This document shows, in pieces, positions 15,424 to 23,667 of a DNA stretch of 64,000 bases (position 1 is its first letter; every line of letters starts with the position of its first letter). The DNA is from Pseudomonadota bacterium (GTDB lineage Bacteria > Desulfobacterota > Desulfobulbia > Desulfobulbales > Desulfocapsaceae). Position numbers and translations under genes: made by a program. Where the stretch lies: positions 51,244-115,243 of the forward strand of contig JAHJKP010000033.1 of NCBI GenBank assembly GCA_018821985.1. Direction: 5' to 3'. The notes beneath the pieces were generated by a model. The model had not been told where the DNA came from. It searched no databases and worked only from the letters and a program-made list of their open reading frames with translations.

Positions 15424-17436
15424 TTAGAATTTCCAATTCAGACCACCGGAGAGTTGATTTGAGGTATAACCATCAGCCAAGGCGAAGGCACAGTTTAAAA
15501 AGAGTGAAATATTCTGGCCATATTCACTAGTCAGACCTAAGCTTAAAAGCCCCTGATCATCCACGGGAGCAAGGCCTGTCATCCTGAACGACGAAGCCTC
15601 ATAATTAATAAAGCTTGCGGTAACCGATGCGCCTTCATCCTCAAACTGATGCAGCCAGCTGAGCCCTGCCCGAGGCAGGAACTGCCATTGATCACTTTTT
15701 ACCCGTCCTGAGAAACGAACACCAATAGTACTGGTCATGGAATCGGTTGTGCTCTCTTCTATATGCAGGTTCAGGAAGTCAGCCCCTCGCTCTGTGAAAT
15801 CGTCTTGTTCTAATCGCGTATAGCCCAAAGATGCCAATGGGCTCAGCAGCCAATTGTTCAGTTTGAAATCATAACCACCTGTAAAGCGCCCCTGTAAAGC
15901 GCTTGAGTCGAAATCGTTTCCAGCTCTGGCTGAGAACCCGTCAAAACGAATATCTCTGGTCGCAGTGTTACTAAAGCTGGCATAACCGCTGGAGGCGTCG
16001 AGAAAGAATCCATTTAGATCGGCGCTGGCATACGCTCCAAGATGTACCCCGTGCATATCACCGTTATAGCCAGTCCAGTCCCACTTCAGTTTGCTGTCAC
16101 TGTAGCCAAGGTCTAGTCCCACTAGCAGCCAGTCAGAGAACATGCGGTCGGCTCCAGTGATAATGCCGGCAAGATCCTGGCGGTGGCCTAAAAAGTTGTC
16201 CTCTGAATCCTGTTCAGACCAGTTGCCCAAGCCCTGCGCCCAAAGGTTCCAGTTTCTTTCAACCCCTGCTACAGTTGAGGTGTTATTGGAGTCAAGACCC
16301 AATTCTTTGCGCTGACGCAGGTCTGCCTGATGCCGGCCCGTGGCTTGGTCCAGGACATTCATGGCCTGCAGTCCAGCGATGCTGAAGGTGGTATACATCT
16401 CGGGGCTCAAGGCATTGAGCGTATTCTGGATCTGCAGCAGGTTCATGTCAAAATCCATGGAAGTGATAAACTCAGCCATGCTGCCGCTGGCCAGGGGTAC
16501 TACACCATCCAGTCCCAAACCAACTCCCTTTTCGCCGGGAGTTGCTCCCAGGCTGGCAAAGGGGGTTCGTTCGATTTCCAGCAGGACCTGGTTTGCATTA
16601 TATTTTAATAATAAATCCAAGGTGGGAGAAGAGTTCAGATTGTCTGCCACTGAGTCAAAAGATCCGCTGATACCACCTCCTGCAGAGATGATGCTCCAGT
16701 TTTGTCCATTGGTATAAAGACTGCGGGGAAGTGCGGTTCTTATCGTGCCGCCATGGAGACGGACCGAGCCAGTAACCTTGAGCATATCGGAAGAACCGTT
16801 TGTCGCTAATTCGACGGCATAAACGCTGCCGGACATGAAGCTGAGGGTGCCGTTAATGTACAGGGTACCAATGGAGTTCCCCGGGGAGATGGTTCCGTAA
16901 CTCATCACGTCGCCATAGATATGGCCTGAACCGCTGAGCAGACCAGTTGAGGATATTGTAAGGTCATCAGTGGAAAGACTTCCATTGACTTTCATATGGC
17001 CGTAGACCAATGTCATTCCGCTGTCTACTGACCCTGATATGTTGGCAAAGCCGTTGTGCTCTACTGTAAAGCTGTCAGTGGACAGGTGGCCGTTCACAAA
17101 AAAATTGCCGGCATAGACGGTGGTGCTGCTGCCGGAGAAATCCCAATCCCCGGTCAGAGTGGTGGTGCCGCCGTAAAAACCCAGGTTTTCAAAGTTGAGA
17201 TAGGTGGTACCGATAACGTTGGAGTTTACTGTTCCCATGTTGTTAAAACCCAGGCTGTCGATTCCGCTGCCACCATCAGCTACTCCGCCTAAAGTGGAGC
17301 CACCAACCACGATAATGGTGTCATTGCCAGGTGCCGTAGATGTTGTCAACTGTGGAGCTGATAGGGTTGTCGATGATGTCTGGCTGATGCGGGTGCTGCC
17401 GGGAAAAGGAATAACAAGCAGGCCATAACTGTACAA
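15424..17436 (-). CDS. Autotransporter (type V secretion) passenger plus beta-barrel, N-terminus disrupted
   Basis: The C-terminal 270 residues form an autotransporter beta-barrel (from about NWNLWAQGLGNWSEQDSED to the terminal aromatic NWKF). The N-terminal part is Gly/Ser/Thr-rich beta-helix-like passenger with ISPGNSIGTLYINGTLSF, a repeat typical of autotransporter-associated passengers. No start codon with a signal peptide is present in this frame: the only N-terminal start is TTG at 17436, giving a non-signal-like sequence. A perfect signal peptide lies just upstream in another frame (17346-17453). The gene is therefore either frameshifted, a pseudogene, or affected by a sequence error. 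The passenger is short (about 380 residues), and its role in adhesion is not known. Confidence 0.8.
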   Translation of the reverse strand: MYSYGLLVIPFPGSTRISQTSSTTLSAPQLTTSTAPGNDTIIVVGGSTLGGVADGGSGIDSLGFNNMGTVNSNVIGTTYLNFENLGFYGGTTTLTGDWDFSGSSTTVYAGNFFVNGHLSTDSFTVEHNGFANISGSVDSGMTLVYGHMKVNGSLSTDDLTISSTGLLSGSGHIYGDVMSYGTISPGNSIGTLYINGTLSFMSGSVYAVELATNGSSDMLKVTGSVRLHGGTIRTALPRSLYTNGQNWSIISAGGGISGSFDSVADNLNSSPTLDLLLKYNANQVLLEIERTPFASLGATPGEKGVGLGLDGVVPLASGSMAEFITSMDFDMNLLQIQNTLNALSPEMYTTFSIAGLQAMNVLDQATGRHQADLRQRKELGLDSNNTSTVAGVERNWNLWAQGLGNWSEQDSEDNFLGHRQDLAGIITGADRMFSDWLLVGLDLGYSDSKLKWDWTGYNGDMHGVHLGAYASADLNGFFLDASSGYASFSNTATRDIRFDGFSARAGNDFDSSALQGRFTGGYDFKLNNWLLSPLASLGYTRLEQDDFTERGADFLNLHIEESTTDSMTSTIGVRFSGRVKSDQWQFLPRAGLSWLHQFEDEGASVTASFINYEASSFRMTGLAPVDDQGLLSLGLTSEYGQNISLFLNCAFALADGYTSNQLSGGLNWKF

Positions 17437-17453
17437 TAAATCACGTTTTGCAT
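17346..17453 (-). other. Out-of-frame signal peptide start of the autotransporter gene
   Basis: An ATG at 17453 follows a GAGAGGAAGAGAG ribosome site at good distance. It encodes a 35-codon frame beginning MQNVIYCTVMACLLFLFPA and continuing PASA, a near-ideal Sec signal peptide with a PASA cleavage site, then stops at TGA 17346-17348. The autotransporter passenger is open in a different frame over the same bases. A one-base shift close to the cleavage site (about 17350-17385) would join them. This explains why the long frame has no start of its own. Confidence 0.75.
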
Positions 17454-17543
17454 ACTCTCTCTTCCTCTCTTAGGTGTGTTAAAATAAAAAATGATTATGT
17501 TAGACCATCTAATCGTATTGAATTTTTATTGTAAAGGTAGTTC

Positions 17544-18377
17544 TCATATTTTCTGGCAATTGGGGCAGAAATAACTTGCCCTGCCGCTTATCTGTATTTT
17601 TTCTATGGCTATCCCGCACTGGAGACAGGGTTGACCTTTTCTGCCATAGACCTGGAAGTTTACTTGGAAGTAGCCACTCTCTCCGCTGGCATTGATAAAA
17701 TCACTGATGGTCGAACCGCCGCAGGCAATGGCTTGGGTCAGGATCTGGCGGATCAGCTGGATAAGTCGTTGCCATTCGTCTTCCTGTAAGGTGCAAACCT
17801 CGCGACAGGGATGAATGCCGGCGGCAAAAAGGGCCTCGTTGGCGTAGATATTGCCAATGCCTGCCACTGTTCTGCTGTCCATGAGAAAGGTTTTGACCGG
17901 TTGTTTTCTCGCCCGAGCCAGGGCCATGAAATGGACAGGGGTGCAGGTCTTGCTGAAAGGTTCAGGTCCGGTGTTCCCGAAAAAAACCGTCTCCATATTT
18001 TCTGTCTGTTCGGGGTTCAGCAGCCACACTGCGCCAAAACGTCTGGTGTCGTTGAGGCGCAGCTCAAGACCATTGTCCAGTTGCCAGCGGACATGGTCAT
18101 GGATCTTGACTGGGGTGGCGTGGGGGAAGATGCCAAGGTTGCCGGTCATGCCCAGATGGATGATGAGAAGCGTTTGGTCTTCGGTCTCAATGAGCAGATA
18201 CTTGGCTCGTCGCGCGACGGCACGGATCGTCTGGCCGCAGAGCATTTCGTTCATGAGGTTATGGGGAACCGGGTGACGCAGATCTTTGCCGCTGCACTGG
18301 ATGGCGGTGATGATCCGCCCGGTGAGGTGCGGGCGCAGGCCCAGGCAGATGACCTCGACCTCAGGGAGTTCAGGCAT
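17544..18377 (-). CDS. mutM: Formamidopyrimidine-DNA glycosylase (MutM)
   Basis: The enzyme removes 8-oxoguanine and formamidopyrimidines and cuts the abasic site. The start must be ATG 18377, because the mature protein needs Pro as residue 2: MPELPEVEVICLGLRPHL. The catalytic Glu3, the helix-two-turn-helix (GIGNIYANEALFAAGIHP) and the C-terminal zinc finger CLQCGIAIEKIQISG...CPNC are present, with intercalation-loop residues around FGAVWLL. Length is 277 residues. The frame is open upstream to 18422, but that extension lies in the phosphopantetheinyl transferase gene, which it overlaps by 8 bases (co-transcribed). Confidence 0.96.
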   Translation of the reverse strand: MPELPEVEVICLGLRPHLTGRIITAIQCSGKDLRHPVPHNLMNEMLCGQTIRAVARRAKYLLIETEDQTLLIIHLGMTGNLGIFPHATPVKIHDHVRWQLDNGLELRLNDTRRFGAVWLLNPEQTENMETVFFGNTGPEPFSKTCTPVHFMALARARKQPVKTFLMDSRTVAGIGNIYANEALFAAGIHPCREVCTLQEDEWQRLIQLIRQILTQAIACGGSTISDFINASGESGYFQVNFQVYGRKGQPCLQCGIAIEKIQISGRASYFCPNCQKI

Positions 18378-19251
18378 TGTTTTCTCCAACTTGAGAGGGG
18401 ATGACGCACAGACCAATTCCATATCCCTGGTGCAGGCAGACCGCTACTTGGAACTGAAGCCCTCGGCTGAAGGACTTCTTCTGGCCTTCTTGAAACTCAA
18501 GGGTGAAGAGGCAGGTCGTCTGGGATTCTGTCTGTGGGGTCGGTCGCTCTTGCGCCATCCCTGGCATCCGCGAGACTAGGCCTTCCCTGGCCGTCGTCTG
18601 GATGTGGGTCAGCATAAGATCAAGAAATCCGGGCATGCTCTCAAGGGTAGTGGCCTTTTTGACAGCCTCTTTGGCGGCCCAGAGCAGGGTGAGGTGCTGT
18701 GGTAACTGCAATTGCTTCAACTCGTGACCAAGAAGTTCTTCTTCTTCTCTGGAGCAGAAACGGTCTTTCACCCGCTCCAGGCCCTTACTGTCAGCCTGGA
18801 TATCTATGCCGCAGTGACTGGAAGCAGCCACGGCCATGGCATATCCCTTTGAATGGGAGATGGAGATATGGGGCATGTTCAGATCTTGAGGCAGGGCCTT
18901 TTCGTCAAGGAAGGGGCGGCCGGAGGCGGAGGGCATGATCTGGAGAATCTGGGCATGTAAGCCGGCACGTTTTGATTGATTAGCATGGCTGCCCAGAAGG
19001 TATTGGAGGGAGGCCTCTTTGGCGCAGATCCTGCCGCCCAGCCACTCAATGTGTCTCTTCTCATAGTGCAGGCTGTTTAGTTTTTCCTCTTCATCCCGGT
19101 GCAACCACTTCTCGCATATGGCCTTTTCTTCTCCGTTGTGGAGGAGAGTGCAGAGCTGGTCAAGATCCAGCATTGTTGCCTGAAGGCGTGTCTGTGCAAA
19201 GATCTTGCTGATAGTCAGGGACAGGGATTCCGGGAGGGGAGAGAGTTGCAT
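18370..19251 (-). CDS. 4'-phosphopantetheinyl transferase superfamily protein
   Basis: Enzymes of this family move phosphopantetheine from CoA to a serine of acyl- or peptidyl-carrier proteins. Motifs are GGRICAKEASLQYLLG, HISISHSKGYAMAVA, CGIDIQ with the Mg-binding Asp, and LLWAAKEAVKKATTLES with the conserved Glu/Lys. The size (about 290 residues) fits the Sfp-like class. An ATG at 19251 and a TTG at 19296 (with AGGA four bases ahead) are both possible starts. It overlaps mutM by 8 bases. No polyketide or peptide synthetase is nearby, so the carrier protein is unknown; fatty-acid ACP is one possibility. Confidence 0.85.
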   Translation of the reverse strand: MQLSPLPESLSLTISKIFAQTRLQATMLDLDQLCTLLHNGEEKAICEKWLHRDEEEKLNSLHYEKRHIEWLGGRICAKEASLQYLLGSHANQSKRAGLHAQILQIMPSASGRPFLDEKALPQDLNMPHISISHSKGYAMAVAASSHCGIDIQADSKGLERVKDRFCSREEEELLGHELKQLQLPQHLTLLWAAKEAVKKATTLESMPGFLDLMLTHIQTTAREGLVSRMPGMAQERPTPQTESQTTCLFTLEFQEGQKKSFSRGLQFQVAVCLHQGYGIGLCVIPSQVGENNA

Positions 19252-19372
19252 ACCTGTTGTCGGGTTAAAGAGAGAAATAATTGCTTGCAATTTCAACTGT
19301 TCCTGCTAAAAACGATGCAGGATATAGGCCTTGCTGGTCTGAGTTGTTAATTATCGTCTGTGGGGAAGAGAT

Positions 19373-20020
19373 ATGGACATTGGGTTTAATATGACGGCGT
19401 ATGATCTTGTCATCGTGGCCATTTTTGTTTTTTTTATGGCGCGCGGGATCTGGGTCGGGCTGTTGGGCCAAGTCACGGTCCTTGTTGCCCTCTATGTCGG
19501 ATATATTGTCTCCGGACAGTATCATGACAAACTTTTTCCTTTTTTGCGAGGGGTTTCAGAAAATCCTCAGGTCGTGTTTCTCCTGGCCTATGCCATCGTC
19601 TTTGCCTGTACCTATGTGCTGACCATGCTTCTGGGCAAGGCCTTGACCAGGGTGGTGCAATTGACCATTGCCGGCTGGTTTGATAAAGTGCTTGGCGCCC
19701 TCTTTGGTGCGATCAAGGCCCTGATCCTTGCTATCCTTCTTCATATGCTTCTCACCACTTTTCTGGCCGCTGATACGCCCATGCTGCGCCAGTGTCAGCT
19801 GTGCCCCTATCTGTCCCAGGCCATGATTCTGTTTCAGCAGGTGATTAAGGATGAAAAGGTGCGGAAGGCCTTTGAGAGGAAGGAACCGGCGATCTCTGAT
19901 CAAACCGTGGCGCCTGCTGCTGTGCCGGTTGTTCCATTGTCAACTCCTGCGAAACAGGTACCTGTAAATAAAACTCCTGCAGAAAAATCCCCAGTGGGGC
20001 CCCTACCTTCGGTACAATGA
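19373..20020 (+). CDS. cvpA: CvpA family membrane protein
   Basis: The protein has four predicted membrane helices (residues 10-30, 35-55, 65-95, 105-135), including LVIVAIFVFFMARGIWVGLL and VVFLLAYAIVFACTYVLTML. A cytoplasmic Pro/Ala/Val-rich tail follows (about residues 165-215). CvpA was named for colicin V production in E. coli, and its exact biochemical role is unsettled. A GGGAAGAG site precedes the ATG. The stop overlaps the 3' end of the convergent glycosyltransferase gene by 18 bases. Confidence 0.88.
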   Translation: MDIGFNMTAYDLVIVAIFVFFMARGIWVGLLGQVTVLVALYVGYIVSGQYHDKLFPFLRGVSENPQVVFLLAYAIVFACTYVLTMLLGKALTRVVQLTIAGWFDKVLGALFGAIKALILAILLHMLLTTFLAADTPMLRQCQLCPYLSQAMILFQQVIKDEKVRKAFERKEPAISDQTVAPAAVPVVPLSTPAKQVPVNKTPAEKSPVGPLPSVQ

Positions 20021-20716
20021 GGCCAGCTTTTGTAAAGGGACACGGGTATAATAGCCAAGGATCACCAGCTGGTTGATAAGGGTGGTGCGGATGATTCCCA
20101 GGCGCTGCCAGCGTCTGGCCGAGGTGGTTACACTCAGGGGCAGGGTGGTGACTCTGCCTGCCTGTCTGGCCTTTTTGATAAAGATGAAGTCTTCCATGAT
20201 CGGGGCTTCCGGGAACCCGCCCAGTTGCAGAAAGTCGTCACGCCTGATAAAGAGGGCCTGATCGCCATAAGGAAGCTGCAAAAGGCGTGAGCGCAGATTC
20301 GCCCAGAAACAGATGAATCTCAGCAGCAGACCACCATTCTGAATCTTGAGGCGGAAGGCTCCGGCAATGGTCGCGGGCTCGCTCAGGCAATGCAGGATTG
20401 ATGTGGCAAAAGCGGAAGGCAGCTCAGTGTCGGCATGGAGAAAGAGCAGGATCTTGCCGCTGGCCAGTCTGGCCCCGTGGTTTAGCTGTGCCCCGCGGCC
20501 GGGATTGCAGCTCTCGACCCGTAATCCAAGACTGCGGGCCAGAGATACTGTCTTGTCACTGCTGCCGCCATCGACAATGATGATTTCGCAGGGCATGGAT
20601 GAAGAACGATCATCCATCAGCGACTGGAGCCTTTGCCAGTTGCTGATCTGGGTCTCCTCATTCAGGGTGGGGATGATAATCGAGATGTCTGAGGTCTGCA
20701 GGGGTGTCGATGTCAT
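20003..20716 (-). CDS. Glycosyltransferase family 2, rSAM/selenodomain-associated transferase 2 type
   Basis: A GT-A glycosyltransferase with ISIIIPTLNEETQI at the N-terminus, then IIVDGGSSDKTVSLARSLG and LFLHADTELP as the DXD-like segment. The overall form matches the family annotated as TIGR04283 (rSAM/selenodomain-associated transferase 2), some members of which act in arsenosugar synthesis. No radical SAM/selenodomain partner is adjacent here. Its first 59 bases overlap the end of the companion gene upstream on the same strand, so the two are coupled and probably work in one pathway of unknown product. Confidence 0.8.
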   Translation of the reverse strand: MTSTPLQTSDISIIIPTLNEETQISNWQRLQSLMDDRSSSMPCEIIIVDGGSSDKTVSLARSLGLRVESCNPGRGAQLNHGARLASGKILLFLHADTELPSAFATSILHCLSEPATIAGAFRLKIQNGGLLLRFICFWANLRSRLLQLPYGDQALFIRRDDFLQLGGFPEAPIMEDFIFIKKARQAGRVTTLPLSVTTSARRWQRLGIIRTTLINQLVILGYYTRVPLQKLASLYRR

Positions 20717-21296
20717 GGAGTCTGGTCAGGGTGTGGCAGCGCAGTTGGTGCTCTTCTGCTCGTGTTTTTGTGAGAGTATAAACATCATTCGTGCTCCAGG
20801 GGATATCCTGAAACAGGGTCTGAGTGATAATCGTTGACGACTCTTGACGAGTCCCGATAAGGTAATAGCCGCCATCGCAGGCAGGGCCTAAAGTCAGATC
20901 GTGGCTGGTCAGGGCCGCAAAGGCCTCCTTCATGATCTCTGCGCTAAGATCAGGGCAGTCAGAGCCGATGAGGAGCAGGCGGTGCATTCGGCCAAGATGA
21001 CTGCTGATGGCTGCCTGCATGCGGCAGCCGATGTCGCCATCCGTCTGCCTTCGGTAGTAATAGTCACTGCCCAGCCAGGAACGCATCTGCTCTTCGGTCC
21101 CAGCGTCATAGTGTATTTCAAGACGATGTGGGTGGATGACGGCAAGCCTGGCCAGTTGGGCAAGGATGCGCAGGGTCATCTCTTGGTGGAGACGTGTTGC
21201 CCCTATCCGGCCCAGTGCTGGAATAAGACGGGTTTTACACCTTCCAGCTTCAGGATAACGGGTGAAAAGAAGGACAAGATCTGCTTGAGCCGGCAT
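20658..21296 (-). CDS. rSAM/selenodomain-associated transferase 1 type glycosyltransferase
   Basis: The protein has an N-terminal nucleotide-binding pattern LLFTRYPEAGRCKTRLIPAL and IGSDCPDLSAEIMKEAFAAL, as in the TIGR04282 family (DUF2064), a GT-A nucleotidyltransferase-like fold. It is the usual partner of the TIGR04283 glycosyltransferase, which overlaps its 3' end. A TTG at 21302 and an ATG at 21296 are possible starts; the ATG is chosen because it starts a family-like N-terminus and neither has a clear ribosome site. The product of the pair is not known in most organisms. Confidence 0.8.
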   Translation of the reverse strand: MPAQADLVLLFTRYPEAGRCKTRLIPALGRIGATRLHQEMTLRILAQLARLAVIHPHRLEIHYDAGTEEQMRSWLGSDYYYRRQTDGDIGCRMQAAISSHLGRMHRLLLIGSDCPDLSAEIMKEAFAALTSHDLTLGPACDGGYYLIGTRQESSTIITQTLFQDIPWSTNDVYTLTKTRAEEHQLRCHTLTRLHDIDTPADLRHLDYHPHPE

Positions 21297-21313
21297 CGTC
21301 AATCGTATGGTAG

Positions 21314-21361
21314 GCCGTTGTTAAAAAATAACTGAAACATGGCAGAATTATTAACGGCCCT
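21314..21361 (+). repeat. Half copy (A) of the interspersed two-hairpin repeat
   Basis: Starts GCCGTTGTTA and ends in TTAACGGCCCT. The 45 bases from GCCGTT to AACGGC align base-for-base with the first half of copy B at 33448, including the shared AAATAACTG and AACAT blocks. The second half of the repeat is missing. It lies in the divergent gap between the transferase pair and the UPF0280 gene. Confidence 0.75.
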
Positions 21362-21399
21362 CAGTGGCAGGTAGAGAAAACAGCAGTCAGGAATCGCAA

Positions 21400-22188
21400 A
21401 TGAAAGCGGGTAGACGCCTTAAAAAACCGGAATCATACCGTACGCGGACGTATCGCCAGTTTCCTGATCAGGGAGAGCTCGTCACAATACAGGTGCAGAT
21501 TCAGGAGACGGATCTTCAGATCCTTGCCACAAAAATCACCACTTTTGATGTGAAAGAGCGAGCAACAGAGCTTGTTCTCCAGTATCGTCTGCAACTTGAA
21601 AATTATATTGTAAAGCATCCACAGTTTTTAGCAACGCTTGATCCCCTGCCCATGGATTTTATGGCGCCACCCTTGGTGCGGGAGATGCTTGCCGCCGGTC
21701 AAAAGGCAGGGGTTGGCCCTATGGCTGCGGTGGCTGGGGTTCTTTCCGAGTTCGTGGGCAAGGCGCTGGTCGCGGAAGGGGTTCAGGAGATCATTGTTGA
21801 AAATGGCGGGGACATCTATGTGCAGCGGCTCAAGGAATGTTCCGTGGCCATTTTTGCCGGACAGTCACCATTGAGCTACAAGGTTGGCCTGCGTCTTCTC
21901 CCCTCCCTGATGCCGATCGGGGTTTGTACCTCATCAGGAACCGTGGGCCATTCCCTCAGTTTTGGCAAGGCCGATTCGGTAACGGTTGTGGCCAGGTCAA
22001 CCGCCCTGGCCGATGCGGTGGCAACCCGTCTCGGCAATGAGGTGGGTGCAACGCTCAGCGCCAAAGACGGCGTTGAGCGGGCGCTGGCAAAGGCGAGGGA
22101 GATTGAGGGGATCGAAGGGGCCGTGGTGATCTGCGGTGAAGTGCTTGGGGCGATGGGCGCGGTAGAACTGGTGCAACTGGCCTCGTAG
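21400..22188 (+). CDS. UPF0280 family protein (ApbE-superfamily-like)
   Basis: The protein (262 residues) matches the UPF0280/COG2122 pattern: RTYRQFPDQGELVTIQVQIQ near the start, PPLVREMLAAGQKAGVGPMA, VENGGDIYV, and SLSFGKADSVTVVARSTALA with the closing Ala-rich helix. The fold is related to FAD:protein transferases of the ApbE superfamily, but the reaction is unknown. The ATG at 21400 is preferred over an upstream GTG at 21364, because TCAGGAA precedes it at about 7 bases. It lies upstream of the phosphomannomutase gene, which begins 57 bases later. Confidence 0.82.
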   Translation: MKAGRRLKKPESYRTRTYRQFPDQGELVTIQVQIQETDLQILATKITTFDVKERATELVLQYRLQLENYIVKHPQFLATLDPLPMDFMAPPLVREMLAAGQKAGVGPMAAVAGVLSEFVGKALVAEGVQEIIVENGGDIYVQRLKECSVAIFAGQSPLSYKVGLRLLPSLMPIGVCTSSGTVGHSLSFGKADSVTVVARSTALADAVATRLGNEVGATLSAKDGVERALAKAREIEGIEGAVVICGEVLGAMGAVELVQLAS

Positions 22189-22245
22189 GTCGGAATGGTA
22201 GATGATGATTGTCATGGTGAATTTTGAGACAAAGGGAACGATCCA

Positions 22246-23631
22246 ATGGAAAGTATGATATCTATACCGGCCTGTTTCAAGGCCTATGACATCCGGGGCA
22301 GGGTGCCCGATGAGCTCAATCCGCAGTTGGCGCGAGACATAGGCCGGGCCTTTGCCGCGCTCTTTGCGCCGCGTAAGGTGGCGGTGGGATGCGATATTCG
22401 TTTGAGCAGTGCGTCATTGACAGAGGCCCTGATCTCCGGGCTGCTGGATTCAGGGGTCGATGTCCTCGATCTGGGTCTGTGCGGCACCGAAGAGATCTAC
22501 CACGCGGCCTTCAGTCTGGAGCAGGAAGGGGTAGATGGCGGGATTGTGGTCACCGCCAGCCATAATCCGGCGGATTATAACGGCATGAAGTTTGTGACCC
22601 AAGGGGCGCGGCCTGTGACCGGCGAGTCGGGGCTGAAAAAAATGGCGGAGATGATCGTCAGCTGCCGGCTGCCGGAGCTGCCGGCTGTGCATGGTAAACT
22701 GAGCAATGTTGCCGGAAAGGGGAGCTATGTCAAGCACCTCCTTGGATATGTGGACAAGGAGGTGCTGAAACCCTTGAAGCTGGTGGTCAACAGCGGCAAT
22801 GGCTGTGCCGGGGCTATCATTGATCTGCTGGAGCCGGAGCTGCCCTTTACCTTTATCAAGGCCTTTCATGAGCCGGACGGCACCTTTCCCCATGGCGTCC
22901 CCAACCCCCTCCTCCCGGAAAAACGGGAAGAGACCGGGAGGCTGGTGCGTGAGCATGGGGCGGATCTGGGCATTGCCTGGGATGGTGATTTTGATCGCTG
23001 TTTTTTCTGGGACGCCCATGGTAATTTTATTGAGGGATATTATATTGTCGGCCTGCTGGCCCTGGAACTTCTCGCCAAGGAGCCGGGTGGCAAGATCCTC
23101 CATGATCCGCGTCTGATCTGGAATACCCGGGAACTGGTACAGGATGCGGGCGGCATTCCGGTGATGACCCGGACCGGCCATGCCTTTATCAAGGAGCGGA
23201 TGCGGCAGGAGGATGCGATTTATGGCGGCGAGATGTCCGCACATCATTATTTCCGGGATTTCGGCTATTGTGATTCCGGGATGATCCCCTGGCTGTTGAT
23301 CTGCTCTCTCCTGTGCAGGAAATCGACAACCCTTGCCAGTCTGGTAAAAGACCGGATGGCGGCCTATCCGGTCTCAGGTGAGATCAACAGCGTGGTGGAT
23401 GACCCGGATGCGGCCATTGCCCGGGTCAAGGCCCGATTTTCTCAAGGGGAAGAGGATAATACCGACGGTCTGAGTGTGACTTTTCCTAAGTTTCGGTTTA
23501 ATATCCGCAAGTCCAATACTGAACCCCTGCTTCGTTTGAATGTGGAGAGCCGCAATGATCCAATGCTGCTGGCAGAAAAAACCAGGGAGCTGCTGGCCCT
23601 GATCAGGGATACGAGAGAGTCGAAAGAATAA
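22246..23631 (+). CDS. Phosphomannomutase/phosphoglucomutase
   Basis: An alpha-D-phosphohexomutase that interconverts mannose/glucose 6- and 1-phosphates, feeding GDP-mannose and envelope polysaccharide synthesis. The catalytic serine lies in GIVVTASHNPADYNGMKF (about residues 95-112), the metal-binding loop is AWDGDFDRCFF, the sugar-binding loop is YGGEMSAHHYFRD, and the phosphate-binding loop is RFNIRKSNTEPLLRLNVE. Length 461 is normal for AlgC/ManB. It is followed by the mannose-1-phosphate guanylyltransferase gene after 36 bases, which supports the mannose branch. Confidence 0.94.
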   Translation: MESMISIPACFKAYDIRGRVPDELNPQLARDIGRAFAALFAPRKVAVGCDIRLSSASLTEALISGLLDSGVDVLDLGLCGTEEIYHAAFSLEQEGVDGGIVVTASHNPADYNGMKFVTQGARPVTGESGLKKMAEMIVSCRLPELPAVHGKLSNVAGKGSYVKHLLGYVDKEVLKPLKLVVNSGNGCAGAIIDLLEPELPFTFIKAFHEPDGTFPHGVPNPLLPEKREETGRLVREHGADLGIAWDGDFDRCFFWDAHGNFIEGYYIVGLLALELLAKEPGGKILHDPRLIWNTRELVQDAGGIPVMTRTGHAFIKERMRQEDAIYGGEMSAHHYFRDFGYCDSGMIPWLLICSLLCRKSTTLASLVKDRMAAYPVSGEINSVVDDPDAAIARVKARFSQGEEDNTDGLSVTFPKFRFNIRKSNTEPLLRLNVESRNDPMLLAEKTRELLALIRDTRESKE

Positions 23632-23667
23632 GGCAGAAGAGTGCCCCCCATCTCAAGGAGAAACAAC

